The position numbers and the translations under genes were made by a program. Positions 24,441-34,571 of a stretch of DNA of 64,000 nt are shown one piece after another (the stretch's first letter is position 1; every line of letters starts with the position of its first letter). Under the pieces are notes generated by a model. That model made no database searches. It saw nothing but the letters and a program-made list of their open reading frames with translations, and was not told the DNA's origin. The DNA comes from Methylobacterium sp. J-070 (lineage in GTDB: Bacteria > Pseudomonadota > Alphaproteobacteria > Rhizobiales > Beijerinckiaceae), in contig NZ_JAKSXX010000235.1 of assembly GCF_022829385.1 (NCBI RefSeq), forward strand, positions 310,001 to 374,000, read 5' to 3'.

Positions 24441-26306
24441 ATGTTCCTCGATTGGCTCGAGCGCCGCGTCGACCCGTTCGCGCCCTTCGATGAAGCGCGC
24501 ATGCCGCCGCGGTCGATCATCGGGTTCGCTTGGTTCTACCTGCACCCGATCCGCGGCGCGCTGGCGCTGCTGTTCGTCATCGCGGTGGTGGCCGGGACGG
24601 TCGAGGCGTCGCTCTATCTCGTCATGCGCTGGTTCATCGATCTGCTCGGCTCGGCCGACCGGGCGACGGTGCTGTCGGACCACGCGACCGGGTTGACGCT
24701 GGCCGTCCTGCTGATCGCGCTCGTCCGGCCGCTCTCGATCTGGGCCCATGAGGTCCTGTCGAATCAGCTCGTCGTTCCGCAATCCACCAGTCAGATCCGG
24801 TGGCGGGCGCACCTCTACACCCTCGGCCACGCCCTCTCGTACTTCCAGGGCGACTTCTCCGGGCGGCTGGCCAACCGGGTCGTGCAGGTCGGCCCGGCGG
24901 TCCGCGAACTCGCCGTCGTGTTCATCGACACCCTGCTCTACGTGGCGATCTACGCGGTCACCGCCGTCGGGCTGTTCAGCTCGATCTCGCCGTGGCTCGT
25001 GCTCCCGGTCCTCCTGTGGATCGCCGCCTACGCGGGCCTGACCACATGGTTCGTGCCCCGGGCGCGGGCGCGCTCCCACCGCACCGCCGACACGCGCTCG
25101 ACGCTCATCGGCCGCATCGTGGACAGCTACACCAACATCCTCACCGTGAAGCTCTTCGCCCGCGACCGCGAGGAGCGGGCGGCGGTCCGCGACGCGGTGG
25201 ACGTCCATACCGCGGCCTACCTGCACCAGTTCCGGCTGGTCACCCTGACCACCAGCCTGCTCGGCATCCTCAACAGCGCCCTGCTGGTCGCCACCGGTGC
25301 GGCCTGCCTCGTGCTCTGGCGCGACGGCGGGATGACCACCGGGGAGGCCTCCGCGGGGCTCGCCCTGGTCCTGCGGCTCATCGCCATGTCGGGCTGGGTC
25401 ATGCAGACGGTGCGCGGCGTGTTCGAGAATGTCGGCGTCGTGCAGGAAAGCATGCAGACCATGGCGCGGCCGCACGGGCTGGTCGATGCCCCGGATGCGC
25501 GGGACCTCGTCGTGTCCGGCGGCGAGATCCGGTTCGAGGATGTCGGCTTCCATTACGGCCGCGGTGACGCCACCATCATCGAGGATTTCTCACTGACGAT
25601 CCGTCCCGGCGAGAAGGTCGGCCTCGTCGGCGTGAGCGGGGCGGGAAAATCGACCCTCGCGAGCCTGCTCCTGCGCCTCTACGACGTGGAGAGCGGCCGC
25701 ATCCTGGTGGACGGTCAGGATATCGCCACGGTGACGCAGCAATCCCTGCGTGAGGCCATCGCGATGGTGAGCCAGGACACGTCGCTCCTGCACCGTTCGA
25801 TCCGGGACAACATCGCGTACGGCCGCTCCGGCGCCACGCAGGCGGAGATCGAGCGGGCCGCCCGCCTCGCGCACGCGGACGCGTTCATCGCCGACCTGAT
25901 CGACCACAAGGGACGGCGGGGTTACGACGCGCAGGTCGGCGAGCGCGGGGTCAAGCTGTCCGGCGGCCAGCGGCAGCGCATCGCCATCGCGCGGGTCATG
26001 CTCAAGGATGCGCCGGTCCTCATCCTGGACGAGGCGACCTCGGCCCTCGACAGCCAGGTCGAGGCTGCGATCCAGGAATCGCTCGATGCGCTGATGGCCG
26101 GCAAGACCGTGCTGGCCATCGCCCACCGCCTGTCGACGATCGCGGCCCTCGACCGGCTCGTCGTCATCGATCGCGGCCGGATCATCGAGCAGGGCACCCA
26201 TGCCGAACTCGTGGCTCGCGGCGGCGTCTATGCGGGCCTCTGGTCGCGCCAGTCGGGCGGCTTCCTGGGCGACGGCGCGAACCAGTTCGACGCCGCCGTG
26301 GCGTGA
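24441..26306 (+). CDS. ABC exporter, fused permease and ATPase
   Basis: The 621-residue half-transporter has six membrane helices in about residues 35-330 and an ATPase domain with Walker A GVSGAGKST, the signature LSGGQ, Walker B VLILDEATS and the H-loop AIAHRL. It belongs to the ABCB/MsbA-like exporters and should dimerise; the substrate is unknown. The frame is open from a TTG at 24381, but the ATG at 24441 gives the family's usual start. The ribosome site is weak. It is monocistronic. Confidence 0.9.
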   Translation: MFLDWLERRVDPFAPFDEARMPPRSIIGFAWFYLHPIRGALALLFVIAVVAGTVEASLYLVMRWFIDLLGSADRATVLSDHATGLTLAVLLIALVRPLSIWAHEVLSNQLVVPQSTSQIRWRAHLYTLGHALSYFQGDFSGRLANRVVQVGPAVRELAVVFIDTLLYVAIYAVTAVGLFSSISPWLVLPVLLWIAAYAGLTTWFVPRARARSHRTADTRSTLIGRIVDSYTNILTVKLFARDREERAAVRDAVDVHTAAYLHQFRLVTLTTSLLGILNSALLVATGAACLVLWRDGGMTTGEASAGLALVLRLIAMSGWVMQTVRGVFENVGVVQESMQTMARPHGLVDAPDARDLVVSGGEIRFEDVGFHYGRGDATIIEDFSLTIRPGEKVGLVGVSGAGKSTLASLLLRLYDVESGRILVDGQDIATVTQQSLREAIAMVSQDTSLLHRSIRDNIAYGRSGATQAEIERAARLAHADAFIADLIDHKGRRGYDAQVGERGVKLSGGQRQRIAIARVMLKDAPVLILDEATSALDSQVEAAIQESLDALMAGKTVLAIAHRLSTIAALDRLVVIDRGRIIEQGTHAELVARGGVYAGLWSRQSGGFLGDGANQFDAAVA

Positions 26307-26586
26307 GACCGCGGGCGTCCGACATGCACGCCGGCGCGGCAGGCATCAGCGGATTCTTGGAGCGTCGCCGCTGTCTCCGGCATGGCCGAGCGACCGGGAC
26401 GCGCGGGGGTAACGGCAGCCGGCAACATATCACGATGAACCCGACCGAACCCTATCGCTGCGCTGCACGCGGGCGCTTGACTCCGGGGCGGCAGACGGTC
26501 TCATTGCGCGCCTTAGAACCATAATGCTTTGATGCTTCCCGAGCCGGGAAATCGAAGCAGGGCGCCTGCGGCCCTGACGCCGACGC

Positions 26587-27171
26587 ATGGAGTTCCGAAT
26601 CTTGGCGAATACCTCTGCCGCCGCTCCCGCCGCCTCCGGGCCTGAGGGCAGCCGTCGCGATTTCATGTTCCTGGCCACGGGTGCCGGCTTGGCCGTCGGG
26701 GCCGCGGCCGCGGCGTGGCCGCTCGTCTCGTCGATGGCCCCCGACGCCGAGACGATCGCGGCCGGCGCGCCCATCGAGGTCGACCTGACCCCGATCCAGG
26801 ACGGTCAGATCGTCAACGTCTTCTGGCGGGGCAAGCTGATCTTCGTGCGCAAGCTGACCGACAAGGAACTGACCGACATGAAGGCGGTCCCCCTGTCGGC
26901 CATGATCGACCCGGCGGCGTTCACCACGCGGGTCAAGAACGGCCACGACCAGTGGCTCGTGGTCTACGGCAATTGCACGCATCTCGGTTGCGTGCCGATC
27001 GGCCATCAGGGCAATTTCGAGGGCTGGGCCTGTCCCTGCCACGGTTCGCAATTCGACGCGGTGGGCCGCGTGCGCCACGGGCCGGCGCCCATCAACCTGC
27101 CGATCCCCCCTTACGCCTTCCAGACCGATACCAAGATCCGGATCGGCGAAGGCGGCAAGGAAGCGGCGTGA
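26587..27171 (+). CDS. petA: Ubiquinol-cytochrome c reductase Rieske iron-sulfur subunit
   Basis: The protein of about 194 residues has a Tat-type anchor (SRRDFMFLATGAGLAVGAAAAAW) and the Rieske boxes CTHLGC (C130, H132, C135) and CPCHG (C149, C151, H152), with the usual disulfide cysteines. It is the high-potential cluster subunit of complex III. The start is open: the ATG at 26587 has no clear ribosome site, whereas a TTG at 26602 has GGAG nine bases upstream and would give an N-terminus beginning ANTSAAAP. It heads petABC. Confidence 0.95.
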   Translation: MEFRILANTSAAAPAASGPEGSRRDFMFLATGAGLAVGAAAAAWPLVSSMAPDAETIAAGAPIEVDLTPIQDGQIVNVFWRGKLIFVRKLTDKELTDMKAVPLSAMIDPAAFTTRVKNGHDQWLVVYGNCTHLGCVPIGHQGNFEGWACPCHGSQFDAVGRVRHGPAPINLPIPPYAFQTDTKIRIGEGGKEAA

Positions 27172-27184
27172 GGAGGACGGAAGC

Positions 27185-28471
27185 ATGAGCGCGACGGCCA
27201 GCACCTACGTCCCCAAGAGCCGCGTGGCCAAATGGTTCGAGGCGCGCCTGCCCATCGTCGGGCTGGTGCACTCCTCGTTCGTGGCCTTCCCGGTTCCCCG
27301 CAACCTCAACTACTTCTGGACCTTCGGGGCGATCCTGATCGCGTTCCTGGGCATCCAGATCGTCACCGGCGTCTGGCTGGCGATGCACTACGAGCCGTCG
27401 GCGGCGGGCGCGTTCACCTCCGTCGAGAAGATCATGCGCGACGTGAACTACGGCTGGCTGCTGCGCTACGCGCACGCCAACGGCGCGTCGATGTTCTTCG
27501 TGGCCGTGTACCTGCACATGTTCCGCAACCTCTATTACGGGTCCTACAAGGCTCCGCGCGAGGTGCTCTACATTCTGGGCGTCGTCATCTACCTGCTGAT
27601 GATGGCCACGGCCTTCCTGGGCTACACGCTGCCCTGGGGCCAGATGAGCTTCTGGGGCGCCACGGTCATCACCAACATCCTGGCGGCGATCCCGGTGGTG
27701 GGCGACACCATCCAGACTCTGCTCTGGGGCGGCTACTCGGTCGGCAGCCCGACGGTGAACCGGTTCTTCTCGCTGCACTACCTGCTGCCTTGGATGATCG
27801 CCGGCGTGGTCGTGCTGCACGTCTGGGCGCTGCACGTCACCGGGCAGAACAACCCGGTGGGCATCCCGATCAAGTCGGGCAAGGACGCGGTGCCGTTCAC
27901 GCCCTACGCGACCATCAAGGACATGTTCGCGGTCTGCGTGTTCATGATCCTGTTCTCGTGGTTCCTGTTCTATCAGCCGAACTACCTGGGCCACGCCGAC
28001 AACTACATCCCGGCGAACCCGGCGGTGACCCCCGCGCACATCGTCCCGGAATGGTACTTCCTGCCCTTCTACGCGATCCTGCGCGCGGTCCCGAGCAAGC
28101 TCGGCGGCGTGATCCTGATGTTCTCGGCGGTGATCATCCTGGCCTTCGCGCCCTGGCTGGACACGTCTAGGATCCGCTCGTGCAACTACCGGCCGATCTA
28201 CCGCCAGTTCTTCTGGGTGTTCATCGGCGCGACGTTGCTGCTCGGCTGGCTCGGCTCGCAGCCTCCGGAGGGCGGCTACGTGCTGGCGGCGCAGATCTGC
28301 ACGGCCTATTACTTCGCCCACTTCCTGCTCGTCATGCCACTCTGCGGCCTGTTCGAGACGCCGAAGGCGCTGCCGGGCTCGATCCTCGAGAGCGTGACCG
28401 GACCGGGCAAGCAGGTGAGCGGGTCCGGCATGCCGGCCGGCGCCGCCGCCGCTCCGACCATCAAAGGCTGA
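27185..28471 (+). CDS. petB: Cytochrome b of the bc1 complex
   Basis: The 428-residue protein has the eight-helix core of cytochrome b. The histidine pairs that bind the two haems lie in helices B and D (HANGASMFF with HMFRNLYY; HYLLPW with HVWALHVTG), and the Qo-site PEWY motif is present (VPEWYFLPFYAIL). It is the quinol-oxidising subunit of complex III. GGAGG precedes the ATG, and it lies 13 bases after petA. Confidence 0.97.
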   Translation: MSATASTYVPKSRVAKWFEARLPIVGLVHSSFVAFPVPRNLNYFWTFGAILIAFLGIQIVTGVWLAMHYEPSAAGAFTSVEKIMRDVNYGWLLRYAHANGASMFFVAVYLHMFRNLYYGSYKAPREVLYILGVVIYLLMMATAFLGYTLPWGQMSFWGATVITNILAAIPVVGDTIQTLLWGGYSVGSPTVNRFFSLHYLLPWMIAGVVVLHVWALHVTGQNNPVGIPIKSGKDAVPFTPYATIKDMFAVCVFMILFSWFLFYQPNYLGHADNYIPANPAVTPAHIVPEWYFLPFYAILRAVPSKLGGVILMFSAVIILAFAPWLDTSRIRSCNYRPIYRQFFWVFIGATLLLGWLGSQPPEGGYVLAAQICTAYYFAHFLLVMPLCGLFETPKALPGSILESVTGPGKQVSGSGMPAGAAAAPTIKG

Positions 28472-28489
28472 CGGGCTGACGACAGGACC

Positions 28490-29401
28490 ATGATGATGAC
28501 CCGCGTCCTCTCGACGACCGCGGCGGCCGCCGTCGCGGCCCTGCTGATCGGCGCCGTGCCGGTCTCCGCCCAGGAAGGGCATGGCGGGCCGATCCCGGCC
28601 CGCGTGAACTGGAGCTTCGCCGGCACCTTCGGCCGGTTCGACACCGCGCAGCTGCAGCGCGGCTTCCAGGTCTACAAGGAGGTCTGCTCGGCCTGCCACT
28701 CGATGAAGCTGGTGGCGTTCCGCACCCTCGCGCAGGAGGGCGGCCCGGACTTCAGCGTCGGACAGGTCAAGGCCCTGGCGGCGACCTATCAGGTCAAGGA
28801 CGGGCCCAACGATTCCGGCGAGATGTTCGACCGGCCGGGCCGGCCCGCCGACACCTTCCCGCCGCCCTTCCCGAACGATCAGGCGGCGGCTGCCGCCAAT
28901 GGCGGCAAGGCCCCCCCGGATTTCTCCGTCATCGCCAAGGCGCGGACCTTCTCCCGCGGCTCGCTGTACTTCCTGACCGACTGGCTGCCGTTCGTCGGCT
29001 ACTCGGAGCAGGGCCCCGACTACATCCACGCGCTGATCAACGGCTACGAGGACCCGCCGAAGGATTTCAGCGTCCCGGACGGCGGCCATTACAACAAGTA
29101 CTATCCGGGCCACATCATCGCGATGCCGCCGCCGATCAGCGACGGGCAGGTCACCTACCCGAAGAACGATCAGGGCCAGCCGGTCGTCCCGGAGACCGTC
29201 GACCAGTACGGCAAGGACGTCGCGGCCTTCCTGATGTGGGCGGCCGAGCCGCACATGATGGACCGCAAGGCCCTGGGCTTCCGGGTGATCCTGTTCCTGA
29301 TCGTGATGTCGGGGCTGCTCTACTACGTGAAGAAGAAGGTCTGGTCGGATGTCGGCGGCGAGGTCCACGGCCTCCAGCCGGAGCTGCACAACACGTTCTG
29401 A
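28490..29401 (+). CDS. petC: Cytochrome c1
   Basis: The 303-residue protein has a signal peptide (cleaved near VSAQE), the haem c site CSACH at 66-70, the distal methionine in IAMPPPISDG, and a C-terminal membrane anchor (VILFLIVMSGLLYYV) followed by basic residues. It takes electrons from the Rieske centre and gives them to cytochrome c. It closes petABC, followed by a strong terminator. Confidence 0.97.
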   Translation: MMMTRVLSTTAAAAVAALLIGAVPVSAQEGHGGPIPARVNWSFAGTFGRFDTAQLQRGFQVYKEVCSACHSMKLVAFRTLAQEGGPDFSVGQVKALAATYQVKDGPNDSGEMFDRPGRPADTFPPPFPNDQAAAAANGGKAPPDFSVIAKARTFSRGSLYFLTDWLPFVGYSEQGPDYIHALINGYEDPPKDFSVPDGGHYNKYYPGHIIAMPPPISDGQVTYPKNDQGQPVVPETVDQYGKDVAAFLMWAAEPHMMDRKALGFRVILFLIVMSGLLYYVKKKVWSDVGGEVHGLQPELHNTF

Positions 29402-29428
29402 ACGGGCTCCCCGGAGGGACGAGCCGGC

Positions 29429-29458
29429 TGGGCCTCCTTCGGGAGGCCCATCTTTTTT
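29429..29458 (+). terminator. Rho-independent terminator of petABC
   Basis: A nine-base-pair stem (TGGGCCTCC with GGAGGCCCA) closed by a TTCG tetraloop and followed by TCTTTTTT. It begins 28 bases after the petC stop. Confidence 0.93.
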
Positions 29459-29606
29459 GCGCGGGCTCCCCGTGCTACCGCTGCGGGGATCCCGCGGGGC
29501 GATATCGGCCGACGCCGATCCCTCTCACCACCGCACCCTCAGGCGCCCGCGCCGGGAGGTCCCGAGGGGAGGGGTTCAGGGATCTCCGCGGGGACCGGAG
29601 GGCTCG

Positions 29607-29645
29607 TTCGAGGCCTCCGCTTCGCTCCGGCACCTCGGGATGAGG
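29607..29645. repeat. REP-like intergenic element, copy 1
   Basis: Sequence starting TTCGAGGC and ending GCACCTCGGGATGAGG around a short inverted centre. The same outer segments recur at 41438-41470. Palindromic elements of this kind are scattered between genes in Methylobacterium and Bradyrhizobium. Confidence 0.55.
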
Positions 29646-29679
29646 TGGCGGATGGAATGATCGCACGCAGGACAACGGA

Positions 29680-30555
<876 letters not shown>

Positions 30556-30638
30556 GCAGCCACCCTTTCCAATCGGGCGAGACTCCCACTAGAAGGCGCT
30601 CGCGGCCCGGGCCGTCCTCGACGCAAAGTCCCAGAGAA

Positions 30639-31226
30639 ATGCGCAGCGCCACCATCACCCGGAAGACCGCCGAGACCGACATCGCGGTCACCGTGGCTCT
30701 CGACGGGACCGGACGATCGAACATCGCCACCGGGATCGGGTTCCTCGACCACATGCTGGACCTGCTGGCCCGGCATGCGCTGTTCGACCTCGACGTGAAG
30801 GTCGACGGCGACCTGCACATCGACCAGCACCACTCGGCCGAGGATTGCGGCATCGCCCTGGGCCGGGCCTTCGCCGAGGCGCTCGGAGACAAGCGCGGGG
30901 TGACGCGCTACGCCGACATCCATCTTCCGATGGACGAGGCACTGACCCGCGTCTGTGTCGATATTTCCGGCCGGCCGTTCCTGGTCTTTCGCACCGCCTT
31001 CCGCGTTGAGAAGATCGGGACATTCGACACCGAGCTGGTGCGGGAGTGGTTCCAGGCCTTCGCGATGAACGCCGGGCTGACCCTCCACGTGGAGACGCTC
31101 TACGGGGACAACGCCCACCACATCGCGGAAAGCTGCTTCAAGGGCCTGGCCCGGGCCTTGCGGAAGGCGGTGGCCATCGATCCGCGTGAGGAGGGACGCG
31201 TTCCCTCCACCAAGGGCTCCCTGTAG
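30639..31226 (+). CDS. hisB: Imidazoleglycerol-phosphate dehydratase
   Basis: The 195-residue protein is the monofunctional plant/alphaproteobacterial type with no phosphatase domain. The manganese ligands lie in FLDHMLDLLARH, HHSAEDCGIALG, and the second-half counterparts NAHHIAESCFK. It catalyses the sixth step of histidine synthesis. The ATG at 30639 was chosen from family length. It starts the his operon hisB-DUF2628-hisH-hisA-DUF29-hisF. Confidence 0.96.
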   Translation: MRSATITRKTAETDIAVTVALDGTGRSNIATGIGFLDHMLDLLARHALFDLDVKVDGDLHIDQHHSAEDCGIALGRAFAEALGDKRGVTRYADIHLPMDEALTRVCVDISGRPFLVFRTAFRVEKIGTFDTELVREWFQAFAMNAGLTLHVETLYGDNAHHIAESCFKGLARALRKAVAIDPREEGRVPSTKGSL

Positions 31227-31294
31227 ACCTGTCCTCGTCGCGCGGTCCGGTCGGCCCTCCGGCCATCCGGCAGCGCCGTTCTCGGAGTATCGCG

Positions 31295-31780
31295 ATGCGG
31301 ATGCGCAGCTACACGCTCCACCTGCCCCAGGAGGCGCGGCCGGGTGAATCGCTCGGGCTCGACCGGGCGGTGGTGGTGCCGGACGGTTTCTCGTGGACGG
31401 CCTTCGCGTTCTCCGTGCTGTGGTTCCTGTATCACCGCCTCTGGATCGCCGCGCTGATCGTGCTCGTCGGGCTCGCTGCCCTCGCCGGCGCGGGCGTCGC
31501 GCTGGGCCTGCCCGTCGGCGCCGGCCTGATCGCCACGCTGCTGGCCGGATGTCTGATCGGGCTCGAAGCGTCGAGTCTCCGGCGCTGGACCCTGGCCCGG
31601 CGCGGCTGGCCGGTGCGCGACGCCGTCATGGCCGGCAGTGCGGCCGAGGCGGAGTCGCGGGCGCTGAACCGCTGGCTGGCGGCGAGCCCGACCGCGCCGC
31701 GCGCGCCGTTCCCGAGCGGCCCCAGCCGCCGCGCCGAGCCCGTCATCGGTCTGTTCCCCGCCCAGGAAGGCGCCCGGTGA
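31295..31780 (+). CDS. DUF2628 membrane protein
   Basis: The 161-residue protein has about three hydrophobic segments (roughly 35-110) after a short soluble start, with the DUF2628 pattern: FSWTAFAFSVLWFLYHRLW followed by a small-residue-rich pair of helices. DUF2628 genes sit between hisB and hisH in many Rhizobiales, but their function is unknown. GGAG precedes the ATG. Gene conservation in this place suggests a coupled role, or only a shared promoter. Confidence 0.85.
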   Translation: MRMRSYTLHLPQEARPGESLGLDRAVVVPDGFSWTAFAFSVLWFLYHRLWIAALIVLVGLAALAGAGVALGLPVGAGLIATLLAGCLIGLEASSLRRWTLARRGWPVRDAVMAGSAAEAESRALNRWLAASPTAPRAPFPSGPSRRAEPVIGLFPAQEGAR

Positions 31781-31799
31781 GTGTCCGGGCGAGACGAGC

Positions 31800-32459
31800 A
31801 TGAGCGCCGAGACCGTCGCGATCATCGATTACGGGTCGGGCAACCTCCATTCCGCCGCCAAGGCCTTCGAGCGCGCCGCCCGCGAGACCGGGCGTGACGC
31901 GCGGATCTGCCTGACCTCGGATCCGGACGTTGTCGCCGCTGCGGACCGCGTCGTCCTGCCGGGCGTCGGCGCCTACGCGGATTGCCGCCGCGGGCTCGAT
32001 GCCGTGCCCGGCATGGTCGAGGCGATGACGCAGGCCGCCCAAGGGGCCGGACGGCCCTTCCTGGGGATCTGCGTGGGCATGCAGCTCCTGGCGACCCGCG
32101 GGCTGGAATACACCGTCACGCCGGGGCTCGACTGGATCCCGGGCGATGTCGGACCGATCCGGCCCTCGGACCCGGCGCTCAAGGTCCCCCATATGGGCTG
32201 GAACACCCTGCGGGCGGAGCGCGGCCACCCGCTGCTCGCCGGCATCCCGACGGGCGAGGACGGGCTGCACGCCTATTTCGTCCACAGCTACGCGCTCGCC
32301 CCCGCGCGTCCCGAGGACGTGGTGGCGCGGGCCGAGTACGGCGGACCGGTCACCGCCCTGGTGGCGCGCGACAACGTCGCCGGCACGCAGTTCCACCCCG
32401 AGAAGAGCCAGCGGCTGGGCCTCGCGCTCATCGCGAATTTCCTGAACTGGCGGCCCTGA
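31800..32459 (+). CDS. hisH: Imidazole glycerol phosphate synthase, glutamine amidotransferase subunit
   Basis: The 219-residue class I amidotransferase has its nucleophile Cys in GICVGMQLLA and the His-Glu pair in QFHPEKSQ. It supplies ammonia to HisF. It starts IIDYGSGNLHS as usual. It follows DUF2628 by 19 bases. Confidence 0.96.
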   Translation: MSAETVAIIDYGSGNLHSAAKAFERAARETGRDARICLTSDPDVVAAADRVVLPGVGAYADCRRGLDAVPGMVEAMTQAAQGAGRPFLGICVGMQLLATRGLEYTVTPGLDWIPGDVGPIRPSDPALKVPHMGWNTLRAERGHPLLAGIPTGEDGLHAYFVHSYALAPARPEDVVARAEYGGPVTALVARDNVAGTQFHPEKSQRLGLALIANFLNWRP

Positions 32460-32496
32460 GGGCGGTGTCGCCCCGGCAAGAAGGACTGAAACGCCC

Positions 32497-33243
32497 GTGA
32501 TCCTGTACCCGGCGATCGACCTCAAGGAGGGACGCTGCGTCCGCCTCATCCAGGGGGACATGGCGCAGGCCAAGATCTTCGGCGACGATCCGGCAGCGCA
32601 GGCCGCGATCTTCGCCGAGCAGGGCTTTTCCTGGCTCCACGTGGTCGATCTCGACGGCGCCTTTGCGGGCGCTCCGCGCAACGCCGCGGCGGTCGAGGCG
32701 ATCCTGGGCCGGGTGACGATACCGGTGCAGCTCGGGGGCGGCATCCGCGAGATGAAGACCCTGGAGGGCTGGCTCGCCAAGGGCGTCGCCCGGGTGATCA
32801 TCGGCACGGCGGCGGTGCGCGATCCCGAATTCGTCCGCGAGGCCGCCCGCAAGCATCCCGGCCGGATCGCGGTCGGCATCGACGCCAAGGACGGCCGCGT
32901 CGCCGTCGAGGGCTGGGCGCAGACCTCCAGCATGACCGCGGAGGAGCTGGGGCGCCGGTTCGAGGACGCGGGCGTCGCGGCGATCATCTACACCGACATC
33001 GCCCGGGACGGGATCCTGAAGGGTCTCAACGTCGAGATGACCCTGGCGCTGGCGCAGGCCGTGCGGATCCCGGTGATCGCGTCGGGTGGCCTCGCCTCGA
33101 TCGACGACGTGCACCGCCTGCTCCAGCCGGACTGCGCGCTGATCGCCGGGGCCATCACCGGGCGGGCGCTCTACGACGGCCGGATCGATCCGGAGGCGGC
33201 CCTGGCGGCGATCGCTGCGGCGCGCGGCCCGGCTTCGTGCTAG
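32497..33243 (+). CDS. hisA: ProFAR isomerase
   Basis: The 248-residue beta/alpha barrel has the first catalytic Asp in PAIDLKEG, the phosphate sites GGGIR and ASGG, and the second Asp in IYTDIARDG. It isomerises ProFAR to PRFAR. The start is a GTG at 32497 with AAGGA about ten bases upstream. Confidence 0.96.
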   Translation: MILYPAIDLKEGRCVRLIQGDMAQAKIFGDDPAAQAAIFAEQGFSWLHVVDLDGAFAGAPRNAAAVEAILGRVTIPVQLGGGIREMKTLEGWLAKGVARVIIGTAAVRDPEFVREAARKHPGRIAVGIDAKDGRVAVEGWAQTSSMTAEELGRRFEDAGVAAIIYTDIARDGILKGLNVEMTLALAQAVRIPVIASGGLASIDDVHRLLQPDCALIAGAITGRALYDGRIDPEAALAAIAAARGPASC

Positions 33244-33278
33244 ATCGTTCCGGTGAGGCGCCGACGCGGGAGGCATCG

Positions 33279-33749
33279 ATGACGGCGGTGAAGGCCCGGC
33301 CGGCCTCGGCCGGGACGGCCTACGCGGACGACTTCTACACCTGGACGCAGGAGCAGGGTGCGCGGCTGCGGTCCGGAGACCTGTCGGGTCTCGACCGCGA
33401 GAACCTGGCCGAGGAGATCGAGAGCTGGGGCAAGAGCCAGTTCGCCAGTTTGGTGAGCGCGCTGCGCGTGGTGCTGCTGCACATGCTCAAATTCGACCAT
33501 CAGCCCGGCAAGCGCACGCGGTGCTGGATGATCTCGATCGCAACACATCGCATTCAGGTCGCCGAGGAATTGAGCGAGAGCCCCGGACTGAAGCGCCGTG
33601 TCGTCGAAGCCATCACCAAGGCCTATCGAATCGCGCGCCTTGAAGCCGCGAAAGTGACCAGGCTCGCGGTCAGCCGCTTTCCAGAGACGTGCCCCTATAC
33701 GTATCAGGACATCATGGATCGCCACTTCGCGATCGACTCCGAAGCCTGA
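33279..33749 (+). CDS. DUF29 protein inserted in the his operon
   Basis: The 156-residue protein has the DUF29 signature: DFYTWTQEQGARLRSGDLSGLD near the start, ENLAEEIESWGKSQ in the middle and LLHMLKFDHQPGKR after it, ending PETCPYTYQDIMD. DUF29 proteins are small, helical and cytoplasmic, multiply in some cyanobacteria and Methylobacterium, and have no established function. A clear GGGAGG lies before the ATG. The second half of the gene has visibly lower GC than hisA and hisF on either side, which suggests recent insertion. The upstream frame from 33237 overlaps the hisA stop. Confidence 0.83.
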   Translation: MTAVKARPASAGTAYADDFYTWTQEQGARLRSGDLSGLDRENLAEEIESWGKSQFASLVSALRVVLLHMLKFDHQPGKRTRCWMISIATHRIQVAEELSESPGLKRRVVEAITKAYRIARLEAAKVTRLAVSRFPETCPYTYQDIMDRHFAIDSEA

Positions 33750-33767
33750 ACCGATTGCCGAGACGCC

Positions 33768-34571
33768 GTGCTCAAAACCCGCATCATCCCCTGCCTCGAC
33801 GTGAAGGACGGGCGCGTCGTGAAGGGCGTGCGCTTCGAGGGCCTGCGCGATGCCGGCGATCCGGTTGAGGCCGCCAAGGTCTACGACGCGGCCGGCGCCG
33901 ACGAGCTCTGTTTCCTCGACATCACCGCCAGCCGGGAGGCCCGCGGCACGCTGCTCGACATCGTGAGTCGAACCGCCGAGGCCTGCTTCATGCCGCTCAC
34001 CGTCGGCGGCGGCGTCCGCACCGTCGAGGACGTGCGCGCCCTGCTGCTCGCCGGCGCCGACAAGGTCGCCATCAACACCGCGGCGGTCAGGGATCCGGAC
34101 CTCGTCGCCCGGGCGGCGGAGAAGTTCGGCGCCCAGTGCATCGTGGTGGCGATCGACGCCAAACGCGTCTCGCCGCCGGGGGCACCGGCGGCCTGGGAGA
34201 TCTTCACCCATGGCGGCCGCGATCCCACGGGCATCGACGCGGTCGCCTTCGCCCGGCTGGTCGCCGGGAAGGGCGCGGGGGAGTTGCTGGTCACCTCCAT
34301 GGACAAGGACGGCACCCGCTCCGGCTACGACCTCGCCCTGACGCGGGCGATCAGCGACGCCGTGACCGTCCCGGTGATCGCGTCCGGCGGCGTCGGCGGC
34401 CTCGACGACCTCGTGGCCGGGGTGGCCGAGGGCGGCGCGAGCGCCGTGCTGGCGGCCTCGATCTTCCATTTCGGACAGGCAAGCGTCGCCGAGGCCAAGG
34501 CGCACATGGCGGCGGCCGGCCTCGCCGTGCGCCTCGACCGCCCGGCCACTTCCGCGAGGGTGTCCCGGTGA
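33768..34571 (+). CDS. hisF: Imidazole glycerol phosphate synthase, cyclase subunit
   Basis: The 267-residue barrel has the catalytic Asp in PCLDVKDGRVVKG, the second Asp in VAIDAKR, and the phosphate sites GGGVRTVEDV and ASGGVGG. With HisH it makes IGP and AICAR. The start is a GTG, 18 bases after the DUF29 gene. The C-terminus is about ten residues longer than usual and ends in an Arg/Ser-rich tail. Its stop overlaps the next start (GTGA). Confidence 0.95.
   Translation: MLKTRIIPCLDVKDGRVVKGVRFEGLRDAGDPVEAAKVYDAAGADELCFLDITASREARGTLLDIVSRTAEACFMPLTVGGGVRTVEDVRALLLAGADKVAINTAAVRDPDLVARAAEKFGAQCIVVAIDAKRVSPPGAPAAWEIFTHGGRDPTGIDAVAFARLVAGKGAGELLVTSMDKDGTRSGYDLALTRAISDAVTVPVIASGGVGGLDDLVAGVAEGGASAVLAASIFHFGQASVAEAKAHMAAAGLAVRLDRPATSARVSR

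Noticed and set aside
26490..26530. Promoter-like TTGCGC and CATAAT upstream of petA
   Set aside because: The spacing is only ten bases, and no other -35 sits at 16-18 bases, so the petABC promoter was not assigned.
27092..29389. A 765-codon minus-strand frame opposite petB and petC
   Set aside because: Rich in Arg, Gly, Asp and His in the pattern expected of antisense to GC-rich membrane-protein genes; no start signal.
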